Positions 1-6,946 of a stretch of 37,988 nt of DNA are shown piece after piece. The DNA is from a virus, in the IMG/VR virus record IMGVR_UViG_3300035703_000211, positions 1 to 37,988 of that record; one strand, 5' to 3'. The notes beneath the pieces are model-generated. The model was not told where the DNA came from and made no database searches. It saw nothing but the letters and a program-made list of their open reading frames with translations. Within the stretch, counting starts at the first letter, position 1, and each line of letters begins with the position of its first letter. A program made the position numbers and the translations under genes.

Positions 1-1
1 G

Positions 2-355
2 ACGGTCAACCGAATGGACGTTCGGGACGCGGCGTCATGCAAGGCGCTGACAGTAGACTATGACAGGACGTTCCGCCGCGCGTTCGACGGGGCCTACCGG
101 ATCGAAGTGGACAACGTGACGGGTGGCCGGGTTGAACTGATTTACGCGGGGCAGTGGGTTCCCGTGCGGTTTAACCCAGAACGGACGTTGCCTGATCCGG
201 TCACTGTGGAATGGTTCGCGGGCGCTGACATCTGTGATTTTATCCGAGACGGGGAATACCGCGTGACGGCTTATTGGACCATCAACCCCGGCTCTTGGAT
301 TTTTGAGCGGACAATCCGGCGCGTTGACCACTTCCATGTCGGGGCGCTGACATGA
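2..355 (+). CDS. Membrane-anchored protein of unknown function, C-terminal part (5' end lies at the right end of the window)
   Basis: The frame is open from base 2, so the left edge cuts the gene. The identical 123-base stretch at 37744 continues a GTG-started frame from 37643 that supplies the missing N-terminus, including one membrane helix. Closing the circle gives a protein of about 151 residues. The visible part is a compact beta-rich soluble domain with two cysteines (CKAL near the start and DICDF), presumably outside the cytoplasmic membrane. It overlaps the next membrane gene by four bases at ATGA, so the two are translationally coupled within the lysis region. I do not recognise the family. 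A first in-frame ATG lies at 14, but the upstream membrane segment suggests that is not the natural start. Confidence 0.7.
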   Translation, partial: TVNRMDVRDAASCKALTVDYDRTFRRAFDGAYRIEVDNVTGGRVELIYAGQWVPVRFNPERTLPDPVTVEWFAGADICDFIRDGEYRVTAYWTINPGSWIFERTIRRVDHFHVGALT

Positions 356-753
356 GGCCGATGGAAGGCCGCGAGTGCCAGTGGGGCCTCGCGCTGTCTC
401 TGTTCATCACGGGGTTTGCATTCTTCCTCGCATCTGCCCTGTGGCCGGACGCCATGTCGCCGGAAGTCTACGGCAACGCGGCCTATGACATATCCGCCGA
501 GACGTGGGCTTTGGGCTTCATGGGCAACGCGGCGGCAATCCTTTACGGCGTCAAGATCAATGGCCGTTGGCGTTGGTCGCCTTGGCTGAGGTTGGTCGGA
601 TGGGCGGGCCTAGCCGTTTTGTTCGGGACGCTTGTCGTGTCCTCTTTCACCGCGCCTTTCGGCTCTGTGGTTGTCATTTTCGGTGCGATGTTTGCCGTGT
701 GGTGCGGGCTATTCCTGCGCAGCAACATCCGAGACCTAGCAGCGCGCAGGTGA
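352..753 (+). CDS. Four-helix integral membrane protein, unknown function
   Basis: This 133-residue protein has about four hydrophobic segments: near residues 12-31, 50-68, 80-98 and 103-121. The C-terminus is basic and presumably cytoplasmic. The ATG at 352 overlaps the preceding stop (ATGA) and has a GGGGC purine stretch about 6 bases upstream. A second ATG at 361 is possible but poorly spaced. It sits immediately before the lysis genes, so it may be a holin-class or envelope protein, but no family is recognised. Four-helix topology is uncommon for phage holins, so I do not assign that role. Confidence 0.7.
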   Translation: MRPMEGRECQWGLALSLFITGFAFFLASALWPDAMSPEVYGNAAYDISAETWALGFMGNAAAILYGVKINGRWRWSPWLRLVGWAGLAVLFGTLVVSSFTAPFGSVVVIFGAMFAVWCGLFLRSNIRDLAARR

Positions 754-756
754 GGC

Positions 757-1002
757 ATGACGCCAGAGGAGTTGAGCGGCTGGACGGACGAACTCGGCCC
801 CACAATCGTTACGGTTGTATTCTTGGTCGCAATCGTTCTTCCGATTGTCTGGCGGGCGTTTCGGTCGGAAGGCGATGGCGGCAAACAGGCTGCGGTTGAT
901 CTGGCCGTAATGCGCAAGGACGTGGACCAGTTGCGCAAGGACGTTGACGACCACGAGGAACGATTGGACGCGCTGGAAAAGAAGCCTGCGCGGCGATCTT
1001 GA
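757..1002 (+). CDS. Small protein with one membrane helix and a C-terminal coiled coil; lysis-associated candidate
   Basis: This 81-residue protein has an acidic N-terminus, one strong membrane helix at about residues 15-33, then a heptad-patterned coiled coil (about 45-75, MRKDVDQLRKDVDDHEERL) and a basic tail. Charges favour N-outside and coiled coil inside, which argues against an Rz-type spanin whose coiled coil is periplasmic. A GAGG lies directly upstream of the ATG. It directly precedes the endolysin gene, so a role in lysis (holin, antiholin or holin partner) is inferred from context only. Confidence 0.65.
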   Translation: MTPEELSGWTDELGPTIVTVVFLVAIVLPIVWRAFRSEGDGGKQAAVDLAVMRKDVDQLRKDVDDHEERLDALEKKPARRS

Positions 1003-1022
1003 CCCCCACACATGAGGCAACC

Positions 1023-1550
1023 ATGACCGATGACGCATTCGTGCGGCTATTCCAGACGCGCGCGGGGCTTGTTTCTGACGGCATCGTCGGGCCTGCCACA
1101 CTGGCCGCGCTTGACAAGGCGTTCCCGCCGTCTGGGGGCGTCCTAGAGGCTCCCGAGCCTATGCTGACGGGATGGGACACCCGTTCGGCCAAGAACCTGC
1201 AAGGCGTCCACGTTGACCTAGTGCGGGTCATGTCGCTGGCGCGTACCCGGTCGCCGGTCAAGTTCACCGTGATCGAGGGGCTGCGCACGGTTGAGCGGCA
1301 ACGCCAGCTAGTGGCGCAGGGCGCGTCCAAGACGATGAACAGCCGCCACATCACGGGCCACGCGGTTGACATCGTACCGCACCGCCCAGACGGCACCTTG
1401 GCTTTTGACTGGCCGCTATACTACAAAGTCGCCCCCGTCATCAAGGCAGCGGCCAAGGAACTCGGTATCCCCATCGAATGGGGTGGCGACTGGCGGACGT
1501 TCAAGGACGGCCCGCATTGGCAATTGCCTCATGGCAACTACCCCGCTTGA
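1023..1550 (+). CDS. Endolysin: M15 family D,D-/L,D-carboxypeptidase with a short peptidoglycan-binding motif
   Basis: This 175-residue cell-wall hydrolase probably cleaves peptide bonds in peptidoglycan for host lysis. Residues 6-31 (FQTRAGLVSDGIVGPATLAA) match the repeat signature of PG_binding_1, but only about half of that domain is present. Residues 80-168 form an M15 (VanY/peptidase M15C-like) domain with the zinc-ligand pattern SRHxxGHAVD (H109, D116) and GPHW (H165), plus a catalytic-type acid near E152. The start at 1023 has GAGG five bases upstream; an earlier in-frame TTG at 999 lacks this. No signal peptide is seen, so export would depend on a holin. A second M15 protein is encoded at 31756. 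Confidence 0.88.
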   Translation: MTDDAFVRLFQTRAGLVSDGIVGPATLAALDKAFPPSGGVLEAPEPMLTGWDTRSAKNLQGVHVDLVRVMSLARTRSPVKFTVIEGLRTVERQRQLVAQGASKTMNSRHITGHAVDIVPHRPDGTLAFDWPLYYKVAPVIKAAAKELGIPIEWGGDWRTFKDGPHWQLPHGNYPA

Positions 1551-1612
1551 CGCCAGCCGCACCCCCATCCGCTAACACCAAACCCCCTAGCCGCTAACAT
1601 GAGGCAATCCAA

Positions 1613-1849
1613 ATGAACCTTGCCAACCAGCCCACCGCGCGCCCGACGAACAAAACGCTTTCCATGTTCGGCGGGTTCGTCATCACCACGCCGATGGTGT
1701 CGCCTGTCGTGACTGAGGTTTGGCCGCAGATCGCGCCCGCGTTCCTCGCGGGGCCTGCCGCGACCAATGCCGTCGCTGCCATCGTTGCGGGCGTTCTGTC
1801 GCTGGCAATCGCTTGGTTCGTCCCTGACCGCGCCAACGTGGAGCGCTGA
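1613..1849 (+). CDS. Putative holin (small two-helix membrane protein)
   Basis: This 78-residue protein has two hydrophobic segments at about residues 19-45 (broken by prolines) and 51-69 (TNAVAAIVAGVLSLAIAWF), with a charged C-terminal tail. It follows the endolysin after a 60-base spacer that carries the repeated element CCGCTAACA (twice) and a GAGGCAA ribosome-binding sequence like the one before the endolysin. Size, topology and position fit a class II-type holin that would permeabilise the membrane for the endolysin. No sequence family is recognised, so the role is inferred. Confidence 0.6.
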   Translation: MNLANQPTARPTNKTLSMFGGFVITTPMVSPVVTEVWPQIAPAFLAGPAATNAVAAIVAGVLSLAIAWFVPDRANVER

Positions 1850-1851
1850 CC

Positions 1852-2403
1852 ATGAGCATTGGCATAAGCAATATCAGGATCGGCATCGGTTCCAAGTCAC
1901 CCGGCTGGAACCCTCGCGCGCTGTTTCTGCCGTCTGGCCGGGATGGCGTCATGCTCCTGCCCGCCGATCAATACACCTTCGCCGGGGATGCTGTTCCTGC
2001 GCTCGTGGACGCGAACGGCGGGCCGAACTGGACGACCACGGGCAGCTATATTTACCGCCGCGACGGCAACCTGAAACTGTCTTGGCAATACGTCTCGGGC
2101 AACCGCTTCGGCGCGACCGTCGCTGACTTCGGCACGAACTGCACGATTGCCTACGTCGATTATACAACCGGCGTCGTCATAACCACGGCGCAGACGGTCA
2201 ACGGCGCGCGGACGCTTCCGGCTGTCTCACGACTTGGCCCCTACATCATCGTCAACGACGCGCTGAACGCGGGCGAGACGGCGCAACTCACGCAATGGCT
2301 CACCGACCGGCGTCCGGGCAACTGGATTCTCGGGGCGGGGGTTTGGGATAACTCTGGCGTTTGGGACAACGCCGCATATTGGGAAAATGGGGTGGCAGCA
2401 TGA
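1852..2403 (+). CDS. Tail fibre-associated/virion structural protein
   Basis: This 183-residue protein has a beta-rich, aromatic- and glycine-rich composition with no membrane segment. The C-terminus carries a short repeated W-D-N unit (GVWDNSGVWDNAAYWENG). Such tails are common in phage receptor-binding or adaptor proteins. The gene begins two bases after the holin stop and overlaps the next tail-spike gene at its 3' end (ATG at 2400 inside its final codons), so the two products are probably made and assembled together. The exact role (adaptor, fibre or chaperone) cannot be told. Confidence 0.6.
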   Translation: MSIGISNIRIGIGSKSPGWNPRALFLPSGRDGVMLLPADQYTFAGDAVPALVDANGGPNWTTTGSYIYRRDGNLKLSWQYVSGNRFGATVADFGTNCTIAYVDYTTGVVITTAQTVNGARTLPAVSRLGPYIIVNDALNAGETAQLTQWLTDRRPGNWILGAGVWDNSGVWDNAAYWENGVAA

Positions 2404-3683
2404 CCATTGCAAACGGCGATACCGGCCTTTCGGCTCTTACGGAGATCAACAATTCTCTGGTTTTCCAGAAGGTCGAAACTGGCGCGGATGTAAGCTATCG
2501 CATCGGCAACCAGAACGGCGAACTGGACACGGCAGTAAACGGCTCTTTGCTGTTCGATGGCACGGCGACCTACCCCAACAAGATTGGCGCGAATAACACG
2601 CGCCCGATTGATGAACCTGCATGGGGTACGCGGGCTGATGATGCGTCCTATGTGGCGGGCGGGGCAAACGTTGCAGGCATCCTTGCCGGGTATGACAACG
2701 TAAACAACTCTGAAGCCGGGATGATTGCCGCGCAACACTCCATCATCTACACGGGGGCAGATCACGGCTCAATCTTTGGAGGGTCGCTGCAAACCATTTA
2801 CGGCACTACCGAATACGCAACCATCGTCGGCGGGCGAAATCACCAAATCCAGGATAAGGGCGATTATGCTGTCATCATCGGCGGCGAACTCTGCACTGTT
2901 GAGACGGGTGCGACTGATACGCAAGCCGGGATTCGCGCGATCATTGCCGCGTCGCAAAACTGTGTGGCAGGCGGCAGACAAGCGGTCATCATTGGGACCG
3001 TGGACAGCGGTCTGCAAAGTTCTTACGGGACAATCATCGGCAGCAACAATGTTGAAATTGCGGAACTGGCGGGGCTGCACGTTGTCGCTTTCGGCAAGGA
3101 CATCACCATCGGCGGGGCTGCGAACTCCCAATATTCCTTTGCACATGGCGAGACAATCACTGTTGACGGACAGAGGTCTTATGCTTTTGGGCAAGGGCAC
3201 GACATCAATCACAATTTCACTTTCGCCACTGGCATCTACACAAAGACGCCATGCGCAGGGGCGCGGGTACATGCCACGCGGGTCAGGTCAGACGTAGCGG
3301 GAAACAACTTCTCGCTTGATTTCCAGTGCAGTCAGGAAACGACAGACACGACCGTCACGCGCCTGAGCGTCAACGGACCTACGACCTATCCCGCGCAGCC
3401 GGAGAGCAGCATCGTCAACGGCACGTTTTACGTTACCGGCGTGTCTGATGCCGGGGTGTGCTCATCGTTCACAATTGACGTTGTGGCCGAGCGGATCGGA
3501 TCGGGGACCGCGACCCTGCGCGCCAACACCACAAACACGCTTTACAACGGCCTGGCGCTTGGAACGGTCCCGACCTGCAACGTGACGACCAGCGGGATTT
3601 TCCGGGTGCAGGTTGTCGGGTTGACGGCGACCAACATCCGATGGGATGCGCGCTTTGTCGGCCATTGCGTTGTATATGCGTGA
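2400..3683 (+). CDS. Tail spike/fibre with beta-roll repeats (probable receptor-binding protein)
   Basis: This is a 427-residue protein starting at the ATG at 2400, coupled to the preceding gene. Residues about 95-290 are built from irregular repeats of roughly 15-20 residues ending in G-G or I-G turns (YATIVGGRNH, YAVIIGGELC, AVIIGTVDSG, GTIIGSNNVE, YSFAHGETIT, YAFGQGHDIN). This resembles the left-handed beta-roll of YadA-type trimeric adhesins and many phage tail spikes. The C-terminal 130 residues form a separate Ser/Thr-rich beta domain, probably the receptor-binding or trimerising tip. It is the last gene of the plus-strand block before convergent transcription. Enzymatic activity cannot be judged. 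Confidence 0.7.
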   Translation: MTIANGDTGLSALTEINNSLVFQKVETGADVSYRIGNQNGELDTAVNGSLLFDGTATYPNKIGANNTRPIDEPAWGTRADDASYVAGGANVAGILAGYDNVNNSEAGMIAAQHSIIYTGADHGSIFGGSLQTIYGTTEYATIVGGRNHQIQDKGDYAVIIGGELCTVETGATDTQAGIRAIIAASQNCVAGGRQAVIIGTVDSGLQSSYGTIIGSNNVEIAELAGLHVVAFGKDITIGGAANSQYSFAHGETITVDGQRSYAFGQGHDINHNFTFATGIYTKTPCAGARVHATRVRSDVAGNNFSLDFQCSQETTDTTVTRLSVNGPTTYPAQPESSIVNGTFYVTGVSDAGVCSSFTIDVVAERIGSGTATLRANTTNTLYNGLALGTVPTCNVTTSGIFRVQVVGLTATNIRWDARFVGHCVVYA

Positions 3684-3691
3684 CGGGCTAA

Positions 3692-3763
3692 GGATTTTTC
3701 ACGCATAACGCCAAAACGATCAATTGGGTTGCCGATGTGCAGCTTGTGAAGGTGGCGGGGTAA
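3692..3763 (+). pseudogene. Remnant of a tail-fibre C-terminus
   Basis: Directly after the tail-spike stop, a different frame reads GFFTHNAKTINWVADVQLVKVAG and then TAA at 3761. It has no start codon and a stop just upstream at 3689. The NWVADVQLVKV pattern looks like the end of a phage tail-fibre tip domain, and it echoes the NIRWDARFVG ending of the intact gene. It may be a leftover from exchange of the receptor-binding tip. This is inferred from appearance, not alignment. Confidence 0.4.
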
Positions 3764-3776
3764 CAGCCCCGCCATC
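3751..3776. terminator. Hairpin between convergent operons (possible bidirectional terminator)
   Basis: GGTGGCGGGG and CCCCGCCATC pair as a 10-bp GC-rich stem with one G-T pair and a six-base loop (TAACAG). It lies exactly where the rightward tail operon meets the leftward operon. No strong T-run follows on either strand, so efficiency is uncertain. Confidence 0.5.
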
Positions 3777-3972
3777 ACTCATGTTTCATCTTGTCGCGGC
3801 CATCAAGAAGGTATGGCGTGGTCACGTCACTTGTGACCCGTGCCACATTTGACGCAAAGAAACCGCACAACACACCCCAAAGGACCCCAACTTCGTTCGC
3901 CACCCAGACTGCACCCCACAACATTGCTGCTGTGAAAGCCAAGTGTGCGGCAAGATACGCTGCGTATTTCAT
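3775..3972 (-). CDS. Small membrane protein, last gene of the leftward operon
   Basis: This 65-residue protein has two hydrophobic segments (about residues 3-25 and 28-46) and a charged C-terminus. The chosen ATG at 3972 overlaps the stop of the upstream gene as ATGA. An earlier in-frame ATG at 4011 would lie inside that gene. Its stop falls in the convergent hairpin. Function is unknown; being promoter-distal and next to the tail genes, it may be a lysogenic envelope protein. Confidence 0.6.
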   Translation of the reverse strand: MKYAAYLAAHLAFTAAMLWGAVWVANEVGVLWGVLCGFFASNVARVTSDVTTPYLLDGRDKMKHE

Positions 3973-4181
3973 TCTATCGCCCCACTGCTTCCCTGTTGTG
4001 CCACGCTCCACTGTTTCGCAAGCCCCATCAATACGTCAAACGCGGCTTCCCCAGCCTCGTCTGGTTTCAGGTCTGGATTGAAGGTGACAGTTCCGTCAGG
4101 GGCCACCTTCATGATCCATTCGGGGCCTTCTGGTTGCCTGATCGCCAAGGCGGGGTTTATCAGTCCGTCCATCTCGTTCAC
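3969..4181 (-). CDS. Hypothetical protein, 70 residues
   Basis: This is a soluble, acidic, 70-residue protein with no recognisable domain. The N-terminal third (MNEMDGLINPALAIRQPEG) is followed by a small beta-type motif (APDGTVTFNPD) and one amphipathic helix. It is coupled by ATGA overlap to the downstream membrane protein. About 50 bases of GC-rich sequence without a gene separate it from the next upstream gene. Confidence 0.55.
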   Translation of the reverse strand: MNEMDGLINPALAIRQPEGPEWIMKVAPDGTVTFNPDLKPDEAGEAAFDVLMGLAKQWSVAQQGSSGAIE

Positions 4182-4231
4182 TCCGTTCTGTGTCCTGTTA
4201 GCGCGCCAGCGGTCGCACCCCCGGCGCGGGG

Positions 4232-4504
4232 TCAGGGGGCGGGCTTGATGGCGGCACGCTCCAGCGCCTCGACCCGTTCCCGCGCCCGCGCTAGGTCAGC
4301 CTCCAGCGCGGCGATGCGGGCGGCGGCGATGTCGGCGAGGAGGTATTGAACGCCAACGCCATCTTCCGGGCATGAACGGTCCCAATCGCCATATACCCAA
4401 CCCCACTCGTCAACCTGATCGTCAAGGCCGTCGTCAGGCTCAGGCCATGCCCATATCCGTTCCGGCGCGTCAGTCATGGCGGCTTTCCCCCGTTCCGAGG
4501 TCAT
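4232..4504 (-). CDS. Hypothetical protein with acidic Trp-rich domain and C-terminal coiled coil
   Basis: This is a 90-residue protein. Residues about 12-50 are Trp/Asp-rich (RIWAWPEPDDGLDDQVDEWG), a pattern seen in many small phage proteins of unknown function that begin 'MTDAPERIW'. Residues about 55-85 form a heptad coiled coil (IAALEADLARARERVEALE). The ATG at 4504 overlaps the stop of the HNH gene. A second ATG at 4477, beginning that common 'MTDAPERIW' motif, is an equally good start. Confidence 0.6.
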   Translation of the reverse strand: MTSERGKAAMTDAPERIWAWPEPDDGLDDQVDEWGWVYGDWDRSCPEDGVGVQYLLADIAAARIAALEADLARARERVEALERAAIKPAP

Positions 4505-5145
4505 CCGATAATCTTCCTGCGCTCTTGGAATTTTAGCGCCCCTGCGGCGCACATGCGATAGAACGCCTCGTCACCAAAATCTGACCGGGCGCAGTTGGCA
4601 ATACACGTCACGATCCGCACGTTACCCTTGATGTAGCCAAGCGTCAGGTCAACCCGGTCGATGCTCGGGCCGAACGGGTTGCGCCTGCTTTCAGTGTCGT
4701 GGTTGGGCGTGAAGGCAAGGCCCGTCATCGCGCATTTCCCGTTCTGCGCCACGAACAACTCCTGCATACTCTCTTGCGTCAGGTTGAAGGCGAGTTCACG
4801 CTCTGCGGCCCGTGACTTGGCCTTTCGCATCGCCACCCCGAGAGACGACGCAATCGCCTCTGCGTCGGCAACCTTCTTGGCCACCATGACGCCTTGGTTT
4901 CCGCCGATCATGTCACCGCACTGTGTCGCCGCGTCGATGTAGGCCGACAGAAAATCAGGGTGGTCATAGGGAAGGTTGGGCAGGGCAATCGAGCCAACGC
5001 CGCGCTTCCGATAGTAACAATACCGCTTCTTGTTCTGGTAAACGATGTGAACGTTGCGGGGCTTGCGATAAGGCCCCCATCCGTCATCCTTGTTTTTCAC
5101 CGTTCGGGGTTTGTCTTTCTTCCGTTCCGCTAGGTTTTCCACCAT
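4501..5145 (-). CDS. HNH endonuclease with an integrase-type N-terminal DNA-binding module
   Basis: This 214-residue protein has two parts. Residues about 33-75 (KKRYCYYRKRGVGSIALPN...PDFLSAYIDAATQ) match the N-terminal module of the neighbouring integrase in pattern: aromatic/basic, then R-K-x-G, then LP, then a short helix. Residues about 125-200 form an HNH-type nuclease core with C138-x-x-TG, SIDRVD (D163), GYxxGNVR and N184-C. It presumably nicks or cuts DNA. The gene could be a homing or mobile nuclease, or a lysogeny-associated recombination factor. The combination of modules suggests an origin by domain exchange with the integrase. It starts 104 bases upstream-facing from the integrase 3' end. 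Confidence 0.75.
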   Translation of the reverse strand: MVENLAERKKDKPRTVKNKDDGWGPYRKPRNVHIVYQNKKRYCYYRKRGVGSIALPNLPYDHPDFLSAYIDAATQCGDMIGGNQGVMVAKKVADAEAIASSLGVAMRKAKSRAAERELAFNLTQESMQELFVAQNGKCAMTGLAFTPNHDTESRRNPFGPSIDRVDLTLGYIKGNVRIVTCIANCARSDFGDEAFYRMCAAGALKFQERRKIIG

Positions 5146-5204
5146 TGCCCTCAGATAAGCCTATGTTCTGACGGTCCTCCCGGGATCGCCATTGCGTGCA
5201 CTTT

Positions 5205-5240
5205 ACACTTATTTTCCACGTTGTGGCAAGTGTTTTACAC
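5205..5240. other. Nested inverted repeat in AT-rich gap beside the integrase (attP candidate)
   Basis: The 104-base gap between HNH and integrase (5146-5249) is locally AT-rich. It contains ACACTT (5205-5210) pairing with AAGTGT (5228-5233) around an inner CCAC-GTT-GTGG (5216-5226), and a TTTACAC direct repeat (5202, 5234). Tyrosine recombinase core sites are short inverted repeats and attP often adjoins int, so this is a plausible attP or integrase site. It could also be a transcription signal. No bacterial junction is present to prove it. Confidence 0.35.
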
Positions 5241-5249
5241 CAACGTTTT

Positions 5250-6296
5250 TCACCGTTCCGCCTTCGTTCGCCCCATCACGGCGCGGCGGCGGTCGGCCTC
5301 TCGGGTGTATCGCTCAATCTCTTTCAGGGTCAGGTGTCCGGTCCAGCTTGCTATCTGGTGGACGGTCGCTCCTGCCTCGGCCAGCGCGGTTGCGCGGGCT
5401 TTTCGCAGCCCATGTGCGGACCGATCTAGGCCCGCGTCCCGGCACGCCTCCCAGATCATCGTCCCTAGCGCCTTGTGGCTGCGCTTGCGCCCCTTGGCCG
5501 ACAGGAACCAACCCGCCGTGAATGGCGCGATGGCTTCCAACATCATGGCCCGGTCGCCTTCCATCCCCACTGCATAGTCGGGCAGGTCGCATGTCCACGG
5601 GACATAGGCCATCGCCTTGGTCTTGATCTGGCGATAAGCCATGACGCCGCCCGTCACGTTGCCGGGTCCAATCTCGACGGCATCCCCGATTCGGCAGGCC
5701 GTCCAGAAAAGCAGTTCCATCGCGGCACGCGATGCACTGCCCATGGGGTGCTTCTGTCGAAACGCTGCCACATCGTCTGCAGACCACGCAGGATGCCCGT
5801 CAGACGCCTCTGTGCGGGGCAGGGATGCGGTTGCCGCGTGATCGACGGATAGCCGCCCACGGGCCATTGCAACGCGCGTGAGGAATCGCCACGCCTTGAT
5901 CCTGTGAAACGGAACAGGCGCGGCTGACAGGTCATCCTCGATCCATCGCGCTTTCATCCCCGAAAGGTCCAGATCGCCCCACGTTGTGGCGATGGCGTCC
6001 ATGTTGCGGCGCAGAAGTTCGCGGTATCCAGGCGAAAAGGACGCGAAGTCCTTCGATGACAGCGCGTCCTCACATGCGGCTTTGACGGTGTTCTTTGTGG
6101 CGCGACGGGCCGTCTCGGGCTTGCGTTCCTTTGCCGCTGCGTAGGCTTTCAGGAACTCGGCGCTATTGTGCGGGGCGTCTGGCAGTCTGACTAGGGGAAG
6201 GCCCTTCTTGCGGAAGTAGGTGTAGGGCTTGCCACGGCGCATGACGGTGAAAACACCGACTAGGACGACCGTATCTTTCTTGCCCGTTCTTCCCAT
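5250..6296 (-). CDS. int: Tyrosine recombinase / phage integrase
   Basis: This 348-residue integrase catalyses site-specific integration and excision of the prophage. The N-terminal module (residues 20-57: RRGKPYTYFRKKGLPLVRLP) is the arm-type segment common in alphaproteobacterial integrases. A SAM-like core-binding region covers about 65-165. The catalytic domain shows all expected residues: R202 (ACRIGD), K225/K227 (QIKTKA), H295-x-x-R298 (HGLRK), H321 (WTGHLT) and nucleophile Y330 (ERYT). The ATG at 6296 lies within the 3' end of the upstream gene. The gene is near the distal end of the leftward operon, which is under the repressor-controlled promoter. It looks intact and full length. Confidence 0.92.
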   Translation of the reverse strand: MGRTGKKDTVVLVGVFTVMRRGKPYTYFRKKGLPLVRLPDAPHNSAEFLKAYAAAKERKPETARRATKNTVKAACEDALSSKDFASFSPGYRELLRRNMDAIATTWGDLDLSGMKARWIEDDLSAAPVPFHRIKAWRFLTRVAMARGRLSVDHAATASLPRTEASDGHPAWSADDVAAFRQKHPMGSASRAAMELLFWTACRIGDAVEIGPGNVTGGVMAYRQIKTKAMAYVPWTCDLPDYAVGMEGDRAMMLEAIAPFTAGWFLSAKGRKRSHKALGTMIWEACRDAGLDRSAHGLRKARATALAEAGATVHQIASWTGHLTLKEIERYTREADRRRAVMGRTKAER

Positions 6297-6466
6297 TCGT
6301 CATCCCCCCCGCCTTTCGGCAAGGGTGCGCGATTCTCTCCCCCCTCGTCCACCGCGACGGTGATTGGCGGGTCATCTTTCCACCGCATGGTTACGCGCCA
6401 GCCGTCTTGCGCGGCCTTCGCAGCGGCACTCAACAGGCGCGGCGGGGGACTAGCGGGGCGGGGCAT
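6260..6466 (-). CDS. Hypothetical protein, 68 residues
   Basis: This is a small Pro/Arg-rich then acidic protein. Its middle reads as one alpha helix followed by a beta pair (LLSAAAKAAQDGWRVTMRWKD, then PPITVAVDEGG). The ATG at 6466 overlaps the upstream stop (TGATG) with an AAAGG stretch nearby. Its 3' end overlaps the integrase start by 37 bases, so the two are likely co-translated. Function is unknown; the position directly before int would allow an excisionase-like role, but no DNA-binding motif is evident. Confidence 0.5.
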   Translation of the reverse strand: MPRPASPPPRLLSAAAKAAQDGWRVTMRWKDDPPITVAVDEGGENRAPLPKGGGDDEWEERARKIRSS

Positions 6467-6708
6467 CAGGGGGCCTTTGCTTGCCACATCTGGCAATCCA
6501 TCGCCTCTGTCCAGTCAGCCGTTGATCCAAGCGCCTCGGGATAGTGGTCGCCTGGGATGTAATGGCGCGGCGCAATGATGGTATCGGAGGCGATCAGGCG
6601 GGGCTGATGTGGCCACGGCATTTGAACTTGTACCGTCCAGCCGCAACGGGCTGATGAGGAGTCAGGCACGGCCCGCAGATAGCGGCATGTTTTGCAATGA
6701 CGGCTCAC
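6466..6708 (-). CDS. Hypothetical cysteine-containing protein, 80 residues
   Basis: The protein starts with GTG at 6708 inside GTGA, with a strong AAGGAGG upstream that decides the start. The N-terminus has a knuckle-like pattern, C-x-x-C then C (HCKTCRYLR...ARCGW), that could bind a metal. The rest is loop-rich (Pro, His, Tyr, Trp). No family is recognised. It is one of the run of coupled small leftward genes. Confidence 0.55.
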   Translation of the reverse strand: MSRHCKTCRYLRAVPDSSSARCGWTVQVQMPWPHQPRLIASDTIIAPRHYIPGDHYPEALGSTADWTEAMDCQMWQAKAP

Positions 6709-6911
6709 TCCCCGCCCTCCTTCAGCTTGGCGCGCAGGGCGGCGGCTGCATCGCACGGGCGTTCTGCGTGGGCCATGACAAGGCCGGGGCACCAACCGCG
6801 CGTGTAGTGCATGGCAAGGCCGATATGGTCAAAACCGGTATCTCCGCACAGCGGGCAGTCAACAATCTTTCCCGCCTCCACCGCCTGCAATAGCGCCCGC
6901 AGGTCACTCAT
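6705..6911 (-). CDS. Hypothetical zinc-ribbon-like small protein (paralogue of the neighbour at 6904)
   Basis: This 68-residue protein begins MSDLRALLQAVEAGKI and ends AALRAKLKEGGE. Both ends are near-copies of the adjacent gene's ends, while the middle is different. The middle holds CPLCG (about residues 19-23), a GxxH segment and later cysteines, consistent with a small metal-binding fold. Flanking DNA repeats show that the ends were duplicated recently. Function is unknown. Confidence 0.6.
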   Translation of the reverse strand: MSDLRALLQAVEAGKIVDCPLCGDTGFDHIGLAMHYTRGWCPGLVMAHAERPCDAAAALRAKLKEGGE

Positions 6912-6946
6912 CGGGGGCCTCCTTCAGTTTGGCGCGCAGGGCGGCG
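6716..6946. repeat. Paired direct repeats from tandem small-gene duplication
   Basis: A 29-base segment at 6716-6744 recurs at 6918-6946 with one mismatch (3' ends of the paralogous genes). A 15-base segment at 6897-6911 recurs exactly at 7084-7098 (their 5' ends and start codons). The sequence between differs. This is direct evidence of duplication or recombination within the leftward operon. Confidence 0.85.

Noticed and set aside
757-1002. Rz-type inner membrane spanin
   Set aside because: It has a helix plus coiled coil like Rz, but positive residues right after the helix place the coiled coil in the cytoplasm, and no Rz1 lipoprotein frame was found.
1568-1599. CCGCTAACA repeated before the holin gene as a possible regulatory site
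   Set aside because: Only two copies, no palindrome and no promoter; could be a chance duplication, noted within the holin entry.
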